Source: Opisthocomus hoazin
Taxonomy: Eukaryota; Chordata; Aves; Opisthocomiformes; Opisthocomidae
Assembly: GCF_030867145.1 (NCBI RefSeq)
Contig: NC_134415.1
Coordinates: 66,059,300 to 66,123,299, forward strand
Direction: 5' to 3'
Length of the DNA: 64,000 nucleotides
In this document: positions 21,101 to 29,895 of the stretch, piece by piece
Layout of the letters: each line of letters opens with the position of its first letter
Numbering within the stretch: position 1 is the first letter of the stretch
Program-made: the position numbers and the translations under genes
The notes under the pieces: model-generated
Database searches by the model: none
What the model saw: the letters and a program-made list of their open reading frames with translations, nothing else
Told to the model about the DNA's origin: nothing

Positions 21101-23745
21101 AACAGTTGAAAAGGTAATATAGTATAAATCGACTGGTGGAGCACAAAATTACAAGATATATTTTCAGACAAGAGATTAAAGCAGTGCATTAAAGACTGAA
21201 ATAGCTCTGTGAACAAGATCTAGCTACTTTACCTCCCACGGGATAAAGACATGTGAGGGATATGAGGGGTGTGAGCTTTCATACCTCAGCACAAAACTCA
21301 GCCAGTATCTCAAGCCATCAGAAGCTGCTGACATGTCAAGAGCAACAAACTCCTACCTTCAGGATTAGGTAAGTGGGCTTCAAAGAAGAACGGCTTCATA
21401 TAAAGATAATTTCGTTTAACAGTTAACAACAAACACAAAAGGACTAGCCAGCGTGTGCAAGGTTTAGAGAAAAACCAGTAATCACTTCATGTGGCTTAAT
21501 TCTGTTCCTTATACACTGACTCTCTGACTCTCCCACGTATCTGTGCATTTTTGTTTGGGAGAGTGATAAGCAGAAGCCACTCAAAATCTTCACCTGCTTA
21601 TAATATCAAGCATTTACTGCCCTAGCTAACAGCTGAGTATGATGATCAACAATGAAGTCTCTCCTTGCATCCAAACTGTCCAAATGTTGGCTCCTTGCTT
21701 ATTATAATTTGTCCAGAACCAAGGATGGGCTTGCTCCATCTCACAATAAAATACACAGGCAAGCACTAAAGTAAAAGGTATGCGTCTTGGTTCTCTTTGT
21801 GAGGCTTCCCTGCCTCTACTTGTCTCGACAGCAGGATTTAGCCACTCAGAGAATTAACCCTGGTTCTTCTTCCTGGGTGCTGTGTATCTCCTACCACGGA
21901 CATCAGCACCTCCCAGAGAGCATGCATTGCCATCCGCACTGCTCTCACAGGAGCTCCAGGCTGCCTGCTCCTGCACCCCAGCTCCTGAGGATCCAAGACA
22001 GACCAGCCTTTTGAAGACCCATCTCAGAGAGGAAAGGATTTCTCAAAAAACCGTCCACTTAGTCTTTTCAGGAAACACTAGTAGGTGCTGCAAAGGGCTG
22101 TTCTGACCTCACCGTTTTTTCCAGACTGCCCCTTCATTGTACCTGATCCATCAGCTGAGCTGGGATACTGCCAAGACAGTCCCTTGTACAGCCAGGAGCA
22201 TGCCAGCCTTTGGAAGAAAAAAGTTCAGCCCTGGAAGATCTCCACAGTACATCAAGCTGAAAGTTCTGGTCCTGTTCTGGATATGGACTTCAGGATTTAG
22301 CCAGTGCTTAATGTGCAACAATTAGTGAACCGTATCAGCAGCACGGGACCCCCCACATTCATGGGGTAAGGACACCAGCTAACACCAGCTGAGGCCAATT
22401 CATGTGTGTTCCCAACAACCAGCGTCAGAGCAATTATTCCAAAGGTTGTTCCACAACAGATCATTTCAGTGTTAACTGTGTCATGCCAAAGAAGAAGGTC
22501 TCTCCTGGTCCCCCCCACAAGATGGTTTTATGTCCCCCAAAAGGCAAGTAAAGAAATAGTAGCTTGTCTTCCACACCCTTCACACAAATTAAAGTAGAAG
22601 GCTATGCAATTTTGTGTAGTAGCTTTAGCCCAAGGTTGTTAAACTTCAAGCAATATACCCCAAAAAACCAAACAAGCAATGGCCCCTCCCCAAGCTTGAC
22701 AGAAGGAATGTTTTTAGGTTGGACAACTGACAAAACACACTCATCCAAGAAGATATTCTGTGACTGCAGGAGTGAAGTAAGAACAGTTTTCCTATTGATG
22801 CTGTTATACCCTAGGACAGGATAGAGAGGACATCACAAGTAGATAAACAGGGGAATTAGGCAGGTAGCCTGTAAAGCAGAAGCGACACATGAAGAGTTAT
22901 GGGTCTACTTTGATTCAGGCAGAATCCCATGATCGTGGTCAAGCCTTGTGTCTAAACTGCTTGCACAAACGCACTTAGGCAGGCGAGTTGCTTGGAATCC
23001 TAGGAAGTCCTGGGAGCCCAATGGTGCTCGTCCCAGGGTGACTTTGACCTTCCCCACGGATAGCGCAAGCCCAGGTGCCCTGCAGCCAGCCAACATGGGT
23101 GTGCGCAACTCAGCCAGGACCACACTGCGATTTGCCTGTTCACAGCTCGGCACTCACGAAGTGCTCAGTGTCGACACAGCTGGTTTCCAGCTTTGTGACC
23201 TCAGCGACTGACTTCAAAAAATTAACTTCAATTACTAGAAGGACTCACTTTTACGAAACATATTTGCATGGGTTACATATTAACAGTGGTGGCAGAGCAA
23301 GAAAGTGACTGACCATTTCAGCCTAGACCCAACTGTTATGCCACTTGAGCCCTTGGTGTCCCGTACACAAAGAAAATGCTCTCTGGCTCTGGCCTTTCCT
23401 GCATCACCAAGCTGCTCCATGCCATGCCAGAGCAGTTCGGCCAGCAATCTGTTTCCAACCTACAAAATTGACCTCCTTGTTCTTTCACAATCTTTTAGAA
23501 ACAAACAAGCCCTCTTACCTGTTTCAATATGTTGCAGAAACTCCTGTGCTGTCGCCCTCTCATGAGGCTGCAGGATGGGCTGGTACAGCTGTCTGGCTTT
23601 TGAGCCATTCTGTTTTAAGCAGGAGCATTTGCTTAGCAGAGTTAAGCATTCCTTGATGCAGTGCACCAAGTCGGAGGACATTCTCTGAACAAAGGCCATG
23701 AAGTCCCGCAGCAGCTGCATGCATCGTCCACACAGTTGACCCATT
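2974..23745 (-). CDS. Armadillo-repeat protein, Vac8-like (gene span, 9 exons placed, two gaps)
   Basis: Seen: nine minus-strand exons with GT-AG borders, at 23519-23745, 20272-20391, 19334-19453, 15516-15568, 12115-12237, 10535-10617, 9201-9326, 7293-7426 and 2974-3102. A tenth probable exon is at 8912-8962. Where neighbouring exons are both present their codon phases agree. The start is the ATG at 23742-23744, one base after a splice acceptor, so a non-coding exon must lie upstream. The protein opens MGQLCGRC, with Gly2 for myristoylation and nearby Cys for palmitoylation. Armadillo repeats follow, for example [18 protein letters not shown] and [18 protein letters not shown]. Known: fungal Vac8 has the same plan, an acylated N-terminus plus about a dozen armadillo repeats, and tethers organelle contacts and cargo at the vacuole. 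Inferred: a membrane-attached armadillo scaffold. Two short exons are missing (between 15516 and 12237, and between 8912 and 7426), and the C-terminus may lie beyond position 1. No vertebrate gene name is recognised. Confidence 0.6.
3103..7292. other. Armadillo gene intron
   Basis: Holds a short CAG run near 3434-3450, the 4829-5935 open frame and a GC-rich patch at about 5400-5850. No further exon of the gene was identified. Confidence 0.45.
4829..5935 (-). CDS. Unassigned 368-codon open frame inside an armadillo gene intron
   Basis: An uninterrupted ATG-to-stop frame of 368 codons on the minus strand, in the intron between the exons at 7293-7426 and 2974-3102. No family is recognised. The N-terminal half is Pro/Ser/Cys-rich and overlaps a GC-rich patch (about 5400-5850), where open frames arise easily. 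The C-terminal part (for example [20 protein letters not shown]) has a more protein-like composition. A 17-base unit is tandemly doubled near 5005-5038 without breaking the frame. It may be a lineage-specific gene, a relic of a retrocopy, or chance. Confidence 0.2.
   Translation of the reverse strand: MFSRSLQLKYMKLVGGYLHSKNVTQYEALCWNSPRWHLLFLPPPTAIYTFCSPREEYLQLLSPRCWTVSLPALQTPATEGTAQHRWERQKHHELSLAAPAVTEPVLPGGEGPRQEAGEQSTAREGSFSGEKCPHLRICFSEQTWLPLTVECCCFVRARPGHSAKRLTPPHSHPASPPPCLFWPAFQTFSRFLSLTQAGFSVSERGTSPWEQLLENKPPDKANLYKQVKGCLNYYKYYPGYNRAEFICPFVTMKQTPRNASQELLSLLKPLFLQSPGQAVDSDSQKVLENFPLAGRILFSSPKDSPTQGQPNPETLKKESGFVRKQPLNHIPLSKDVEVRVARVCLLQMMPLTSHCKYKMTLLSHLATW
7293..7426 (-). CDS. Armadillo gene coding exon, [15 protein letters not shown]
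   Basis: It encodes 44 codons including [20 protein letters not shown] and [13 protein letters not shown], an armadillo repeat. Acceptor CCAACCAG after a long pyrimidine tract, donor CAG|GTAGGG. It needs one carried base, so an exon before it is missing. It is in phase with the next exon. Confidence 0.72.
8912..8962 (-). pseudogene. Probable armadillo gene exon with in-frame TGA
   Basis: With acceptor TGAAG and donor AAG|GTAGCT this 51-bp segment reads CSVQALSYL, stop, SSCLQQK in the frame passed on by the exon at 9201. It aligns with the KCQATLALRNLAS part of an armadillo repeat. The TGA is at 8933-8935. It could be a decayed exon, a sequencing error, or a chance match with the real exon elsewhere. 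Confidence 0.35.
9201..9326 (-). CDS. Armadillo gene coding exon, [11 protein letters not shown]
   Basis: It encodes 42 codons from [20 protein letters not shown] to [11 protein letters not shown] and completes the repeat begun in the exon at 10535. Acceptor CTGCAG, donor AAG|GTAAAG. Fungal Vac8 has the very similar YYCTTALSNIAVD at this point (known), which is the best single match in the gene. Confidence 0.78.
10535..10617 (-). CDS. Armadillo gene coding exon, [15 protein letters not shown]
   Basis: It encodes 27 codons: a short lead then [18 protein letters not shown], half of an armadillo repeat. Acceptor TGGCAG, donor CAG|GTATGG. In phase with the exon at 12115-12237. Confidence 0.75.
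11104..11561 (-). mobile_element. CR1 LINE 3' fragment
   Basis: The + strand begins with three copies of AATCATAG followed by the CR1 3'UTR (GGTTGGAAGGGACC), so the element reads on the minus strand. On the minus strand it still encodes the CR1 ORF2 C-terminal signature ([33 protein letters not shown]). It is truncated at its 5' end, near 11561. It lies in an intron of the armadillo gene. Confidence 0.9.
12115..12237 (-). CDS. Armadillo gene, coding exon after the first gap
   Basis: It encodes 40 codons, [20 protein letters not shown] and then [18 protein letters not shown], a strong armadillo repeat. Acceptor CTCTAG; the donor CAG|GTGCTT is weaker than consensus. It needs one base carried over from a preceding exon, which exon 4 does not supply. 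This supports a missing exon of length 3n+1. Confidence 0.7.
12238..15515. other. Armadillo gene intron region expected to hold a missing short exon
   Basis: AT-rich, with a TA-rich stretch at about 12880-13000. By repeat pattern and codon phase a short exon of about 40 bases (3n+1) is expected here, but none with good splice sites was seen. Open frames at 14215-14531 occur on both strands and look accidental. Confidence 0.35.
15516..15568 (-). CDS. Armadillo gene, coding exon 4 (short)
   Basis: It encodes 17 codons, [17 protein letters not shown], in phase with exon 3. Acceptor TTGCAG, donor CAA|GTAAGC. It ends in VLQ, the place where another exon of this gene (10535-10617) ends in EVQ, so the rest of this repeat should be on a further exon that I could not locate. 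Confidence 0.55.
16916..16950. repeat. (AAAAC)n short tandem repeat
   Basis: Pentamer AAAAC repeated about six times with one interruption. Confidence 0.8.
18209..18236. repeat. C-rich tract
   Basis: Four or more runs of C on the plus strand (CCCCTCCCCACCCCCC type). The minus strand could fold as a G-quadruplex. Confidence 0.6.
18622..18919 (+). mobile_element. CR1 LINE 3' fragment
   Basis: Plus-strand ORF2 C-terminus ([40 protein letters not shown]) plus 3'UTR ending in repeated GTGATTCT. 5'-truncated next to a T-rich run. It sits in an armadillo gene intron, antisense to the gene. Confidence 0.9.
19334..19453 (-). CDS. Armadillo gene, coding exon 3
   Basis: It encodes 39 codons, [20 protein letters not shown] then [19 protein letters not shown], the second armadillo repeat. 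Acceptor CCTGCAG, donor ATA|GTGAGTA. It has the same length (120 bp) and phase as exon 2, as expected from repeat duplication. Confidence 0.75.
20272..20391 (-). CDS. Armadillo gene, coding exon 2
   Basis: It encodes 39 full codons, [20 protein letters not shown] and on to YYLHMSQH, a clear first armadillo repeat with the [19 protein letters not shown] signature. Acceptor CTTTAG, donor ACA|GTAAGT. Phases match both neighbouring exons. Confidence 0.75.
20392..23518. other. Armadillo gene intron
   Basis: About 3.1 kb between coding exons 1 and 2. Short open frames on both strands show no family resemblance. No repeat family recognised. Confidence 0.45.
23519..23745 (-). CDS. Armadillo gene, first coding exon
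   Basis: It encodes 75 residues starting [15 protein letters not shown]. The acceptor is TATCAAG and the exon begins one base before ATG; the donor is ACAG|GTAAGAG. It holds the acylation-type N-terminus and a helical, Cys-rich lead-in ([14 protein letters not shown]) before the first armadillo repeat. It leaves one base (G) that completes a Gly codon with the next exon. Confidence 0.68.
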
Positions 23746-24693
23746 CTTGATACAACAGAAGCACAAAGCAAAAGGAAAAGGAAGGAGATGGAAAGAAAAG
23801 TTTCTTCTGAACTTGTCCACTTTCTGCATTAAATTGCTGCCTCGGTGTATGTCCTGTCTTATAGATGTTAACACTACACCGCATGCAGCTGCTGTAAAGC
23901 AGAAAAGCTTCTGCACCCAAAAAGCTACATTGCACAGCAAGGCTGACTTCTGCAGATCTCCCAGAGTCTACAAAATATTATTGAAAAGGCTGGACTGGAG
24001 CAACACTCAAATACCCTCCCTTTGCTTGAAGAAAAATAAAATTATGACCTAAACGCATTTTGTGGAGAACAAACACAGTTTAACTCCGGGAGCATCCACC
24101 AAAGCCTTCATGAGGCTAGAAAAGCTCTGGGATAATGGGAAAAGCAACCTCAGCTTTTGTAAGGCAGCTTTCCACATGAAAGGTAGGCACCACCTTGTCT
24201 GCATATGCACACGCTGCAGCTGCCAATGGGAGAGGAAGATCACAAAAAAAAAAAAGGAGCACTCGAACAGGTTTTTCCAGTTTTTGCTGAAGCACAGACC
24301 AGAACGTAGGCCCTGTTAGGCAAACAGCTCATAACTCAGTCCACTGAGACTTTGCAAATCAGCAAGAACAGAAAAACTGAAAAAAAAACCCCAAAACAGC
24401 GGCCAAATGCATTTAGAACTATGTTTTCCTCCTGTCAAGCAAACACTGCAGAGTGGGCTGGGTAAGCTGGAAGTGGGAGGATGCAAAAATCATCTGCAGT
24501 TTTCATGCTGAAAAAGGAAGCAAAAGGAAAAAGAGCAGTTCTCCTTTTCTTCCATCCTTTCGCTTAATTCACCAGTCTGGTGGCTATGCCCACCCTTGGT
24601 TGAACAGTTTTACAAATGACCTTGGACTAATTAATGTAGCATGAAGTGACATTTGTCATTCTTGAGGTTTCCAGTAAAATCTGGTTTGGTTAT

Positions 24694-25173
24694 GGACCTG
24701 CTGGAGCGGGTCCAGACGAGGGCCACAAAAATGATCAGAGGGATGGAGCACTTCTTCTGTGAGGAAAGGCTGAGAGAGTTGGGGCTGTTCAGTCTGGAGA
24801 AGAGAAGGCTCCGGGGTGACCTTATTGCCACCTTCCAGTACTTAAAGGGGGCTTATAATAAAGAAACATGGGGACAAACATGTTAGCAGGGCCTGTTGTG
24901 ACAGGACAAGGGGTAGTGGTATTAAACTAAAAGAGGGTAGATTCAGACTGGATATAAGGAAGAAATTTTTTACAATGAGGGTGGTGAAACACTGGACCAG
25001 GCTGCCCAGAGAGGTGGTAGGTGACCTATCCCTGGAAACATTCAAGGCCAGGTTGGACGGGGCTCTGAGCAGCCTGATCTACCTGAAGATGTCCCTGATC
25101 ACTGCAGGGGCATTGGACTAGAGGACTTTTAAAGGTCCCTGCCAACCCAAACTATTCTATGATTCTTTGATTC
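24694..25173 (+). mobile_element. CR1 LINE 3' fragment
   Basis: Plus-strand CR1 ORF2 end ([38 protein letters not shown]) and 3'UTR ending ATTCTATGATTCTTTGATTC. There are internal frame breaks, so it is inactive. Confidence 0.9.
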
Positions 25174-26059
25174 CAGATCACCTTCATTATGAAACCAGTA
25201 GGTACTGGTCTGCTGAGTGCTGATCAGTTTTATTAACTTCTATTTATCCATGGATTTGACAGATTTATTTTAACTATTGCATTTGATACATTTATTGGTA
25301 AGTTTTAGCCTCATTGTCCTTGAATAGATATTAACTTTTTAAATCAATCACGTCTGAAAATCAACCCTTTGTTCTGCACCCATCTCCAAACACTAATGAA
25401 AAGGCTCACCCAAATCTCACTGGTCTGTCCAGCTACCGCTATTTCTTCTCTTGCTAACACATGATGTAATTTTCCTAAACACAAATACCATGCGGCACAG
25501 ACAAATCCACCCACATTTGTAAACGAAAAGGTATGAGACCTCCACTACACAATGCAATCCATTACAAAGAATCAAGACACTGATTTTTCTGGCTACTTCC
25601 TTGACGAGCTCTGCAAGTCCACTGAGTTCTGGTCTCTGTCTGGCTTCTTAATAGTATCAAAAGTGAGGCTAATATGCATATTTTCTCACCATGTCTTCTG
25701 GACTCTTTCAGTAGTGATCTTCTAAACTGTAGGAAACCCATGTGATGTCAGGTTCTGCTCCTGCCAAGACTTGCTTTTCAACTTTTGCTCATGATCTTCC
25801 ACGCTTCAGCTTCCACCCTAAATGCAGTGAGGTGGCAGATCCCCGGGAACCCATCGCATGCACCTTCCGTCTCTTGCTCTGTCCTGTCTACAGAACTGTA
25901 AGGTTTAATTGTTGTGAGATTTTTTTAAGGCAATTTGAACTGTACTGCACTGAAATGAAAAGAAAAACAGGACTGTTTCAATGAGACACTTGTTAGTAAC
26001 AACTGCATTTCTGTAACGTTCTTACTAAACATTTCAAATTGTATTACAAACATTACAGG

Positions 26060-28297
26060 ATCACATAATCACAGAATGTTCGGGGTTGGAAGGGACCTCT
26101 GTGGGTCATCTAGTCCAACCCCCCTGCCAAAGCAGGGTCACCTACAGCAGGCTGCACAGGACCCCATCTAGGTGGGTTTTGAGTATCTCCAGAGAAGGAG
26201 ACTCCACAACCTCCCTGCGCAACCTGTTCCAGGGCTCCGTCACCCTCAGAGGGAAGAAGTTCTTCCTCATGTTCAGACGGAACTTCCTGTGCTTCGGTTT
26301 GTGCCCGTTGCCCCTTGTCCTGTTGCTGGGCACTACTGAAAAGAGCTTGGCCTCATCCTCCTGACACCCACCCTTCAGATATTTGTAAGCTTTTATAAGG
26401 TCCCCTCTCAACCTTCTCTTCTTCAGGCTGAACAAGCCCAGCTCCCTCAGCCTTTCCTCATAGGACAGATGCTCCAGCCCCTCATCATCCTCGTAGCCCT
26501 CCGCTGGACCTTCTCCAGTAGCTCCTCATCTTTCTTGAAGTGGGAAGCCCAGAACTGGACACAGTACACTAGGGCAGAGAAGAGGGGAAGGAGAACCTCC
26601 CTTGACCTGCTGGCCACACTCCTCTTAATGCACCCCAGGATCCCATTGGCCTTCTTGGCAACCAGGGCACACTGCTGGCTCAGGGTTAACCTGTCGTCCA
26701 CCAGGACACCCAGGTCCCTCTCCGCAGAGCTGCTCTCCAGCAGGTCTGCCCCGAGCCTGCACTGGTGCATGGGGTTGTTCCTTCCCAGGTGCAGGACCCT
26801 GCACTTGCCCTTGTTGAATTTCATCAGGTTCCTCTCTGCCCAACTCTCCAGCCTGTCCAGGTCTCGCTGAATGGCAGCACAGCCTGCTGGTGTATCCACC
26901 ACTCCTCCCAGTTTGGTGTCATCAGCAAACTTGCTGAGGGTACATTCTAACTCTTCATCCAGGTCATTGATGAAGAAGTTGAACAAGACTGGGCCGAGTA
27001 CTGACCCCTGGGGGACACCACTAGTTACAGGCCTCCAACTAGACTCAGTGCCACTGATGACAACCCTCTGAGTTCGGCCATTCAGCCAGTTCTCAATCCA
27101 TCTCACCGACCACTCATCCTGAGCCCACACTTCCTGAGCTTCCCTAGGAGGATGTTATGGGAGACAGTGTCGAAAGCCTGCTGAAGTTGAGGTAGACAAC
27201 ATGCACTGCTCTCCCCTCATCTACCCAGCCAGTCACACCATCGTAGAAAGCTATCAGATTGGTCAGGCACGATTTCCTCTTGGTGAATCCATGCTGACTA
27301 CTCCTGATAACCTTCTTTTCCTCCACTTGCTTGATGATGACCTCTAGAATGAGTTGCTCCATCATCTTTCCCGGGATGGAGGTAAGGCTGACCGGCCTGT
27401 AGTTCCCTGGGTCCTCCTTCTTGCCCTTTTTGAAGATTGGAGTGACACTGGCTTTTCTCTAGTCCTTGGGCACCTCGCCTGTTCTCCAGAACCTTTCAAA
27501 GATGATGGAGAGTGGCTCAGCAACAACATCCGCCAGCTCCCTCAGCCCTCGTGGGTGAATTCCATCGGGGCCCATGGATTTGTGGGCATCCAGAGTGCTT
27601 AGGCATTCCCTCACGCAGTCCTCCTCGACCAAGGGAAAGTCATCCTCTCTGTAGGCTTCCTCTCTTGCCTCCAGGGCCTGGGATTCCTGAGGGCCTGCCT
27701 TGACACTGAAGACTGAAGCAAAGCAGGCGTTCAGTAGCTCTGCCTTCTCTTCATCCTCCGTCACCAGGACACCCACCTCATTCAGCAGCGGCCCCACGTT
27801 GTCCCTAGCCTTCCATTTGCTGCTGATGTAGTTGAAGAAGCCCTTCTTGTTTCTGACATCCCTTGCCAGATTCAATTCCAGGTGGGCCTTGGCCTTCCTC
27901 GTTGCATCCCTGCACGCTCTGACAACATTCCTGTACTCTTCCCAAGTGGCCTGTCCCTCTTTCCACATTCCATGGACCTTTCCCTTCCACCTGAGCTCTG
28001 CTAGAAACTCCATGCTCATCCATGCTGGTCTCTTGCCTCCTTTGCTAGATTTCTTTCTCAGGGGGATGCATTGCTCCTGAGCGTGGAGGAAGTGATGTTT
28101 AAACAGCGACCAGCACTATTGGACCCCCCTGCCTTCGAGAGCCCTGGCCCATGGGATTCCTCCAAGTAGCTCCTTGAAGAGGCCAAAGTTAGCTCTCCTG
28201 AAGTCCAGGGTTTTGATTATACTTATCGACCTGCTTCCTCCATGCAGGATCCTGAAGTCCACCATTTCATGGTCGCTGCAACAGCTTTCCAATGTAT
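26060..28297 (-). mobile_element. CR1 LINE, 2.2 kb, endonuclease tail and reverse transcriptase remains
   Basis: This is the longest CR1 copy in the window. On the minus strand, from high to low coordinate: the end of the endonuclease domain (SDHEMVDFRILHGGSRSI, about 28110-28297); the ORF2 linker and early reverse transcriptase (DAHKSMGPDGIHPRGLREL, 27459-28019); then the reverse-transcriptase core with [19 protein letters not shown] and FADDTKL (26447-27130); then the C-terminus and 3'UTR. The frame changes at least twice and there are stops between segments, so it cannot move by itself. The 5' half of the element, with ORF1, is absent. It lies upstream of the first coding exon of the armadillo gene, on the same strand. 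Confidence 0.92.
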
Positions 28298-28852
28298 CTG
28301 TAAGGAAGATATTCACAAAATGGTTTAAACACAAGTTTCAGAGGTGCTCATCTCTTGTAACTCCATTTGAAAGAAATGGTAGTTAAAGAAATGCACCACG
28401 CCTGAAAATTAGGCAATAATTGTCCTAAAGGCATAAAACTGAGGTGTCCCAATACTTAGTTTGATGATTCAGTCAGGAAATTGTTTTTCTTTGATTTGAA
28501 ATCACTACTTGAAAGCCAGTGTAGAAGGCTGGTTTGAGGATCTTCAAACCTCCTCTGAATTCACAATAGCTGCTGTAAAGGTAAAGGTTGCAACTATAAA
28601 CCAAATGTTTTCATTTAGTTTTACCACCTAGGTGTATGTCCTTATCTGACTGAACAAAATCTCAGCTCAAGACTGTAGAAGTAGAAGGGGAAAAAAATAG
28701 TTGTACTGTAACAGTGTTAAACCATTTTGCTTTTATTCTTCTAAAGAACATGTCCCAAACAGTAGAAGACTCACACCCTAATTTTTTTTCCAAAAAACAA
28801 GACTTTTTTAAAAAAAAAAAATCACTGTGATTTTAATCAGTGGAAGCATTGC

Positions 28853-29174
28853 TTTCTACAACTACCTGAAAGGAGGTTGTAGTGAGGCAGGTGTTGGTCT
28901 CTTCTCCCAGGTAACTAGCGATAGGGCGAGAGGCAACGGCCTCGGGTTGCGTCAGGGGAGGTTTAGATTGGATATTAGGAAAAAAATTCTTTACTGAAAG
29001 AGTGGTCAGGCATTGGAACAGGCTGCCCAGGGAGGTGGTGGAGTCACCATCCCTGGAGGTGTTCAAAAAACGTGTAGACATGGCACTTCAGGATATGGTT
29101 TAGTAGGAATGGTGGTGTTCGGTTGACGGTTGGACTTTATGATCTTAGAGGTCTTTTCCAACCTATGATTCTTT
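28853..29174 (+). mobile_element. CR1-type LINE 3' fragment, diverged
   Basis: Plus strand: ends of ORF2 (CTGCCCAGGGAGGTGGTGGA) and a 3' tail CTATGATTCTTTGA. It differs more from the other copies (for example GGTTGGACTTTATGATCTTA), suggesting another CR1 subfamily. Confidence 0.85.
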
Positions 29175-29814
29175 GAAAAAGAATTCTTGGGAAGTGTAGG
29201 AGAGAATGCATGGAGTCTTATTTGACTTGTGTGCCAGTCAAATAAGAAAACAGATACCTTAAGGAATGCTTAAAAAGCAGTAAATTGAAAAAATTTACTT
29301 ACATTACTCAATAATCCAAAATTTTTTAAAAAAATGTATTTGCATTTTATGAATTTGTCCCATGTAATTTTTTATTGCAACCTTTGTCTTACACACATTT
29401 CTTTCACTCTCTCACCCTTCTGTTCAGGGGTGAGGAAACACTGTACAGTTTAGAAAGCTGTAAGATATGGCTGTGTATTACTGCTTGGTTAGCAACACGT
29501 TCGACTTAAAAGGTGATACCTCCCCTAATGCCTAGCAGGTCTTCATTGTCCCCATACCCGCAGTTAAGTTCTCCTTACTTGTACTAATTCAGTGCGACTG
29601 CTATTTAAACTGGATATATGCAATTTTGTGGCTTCAAAATAACAACAGAAACCAATCAACAAACCAAAGGGGTTAAGTTCTTAAACTGGATCTACCATTG
29701 ACAGAATAGTAATATAAAATCATGAATTATAGAAAAATGTTTGAGGAAGCAGAACAGTTCTAAACCCAATGTCTGATGTGTGTAACTGACATTACTACTA
29801 GAGCTCTTTTGAAT

Positions 29815-29895
29815 ACATATATATCTTCTATATATACAATACATATATATATATCTATCTTTTAAATTTGTGTGTGTGTGTGTATATGTATATAT
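29815..29895. repeat. TA/TG dinucleotide microsatellite
   Basis: Runs of ATATAT on both sides of a (GT)n run, interrupted by short non-repeat bases. Confidence 0.85.
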
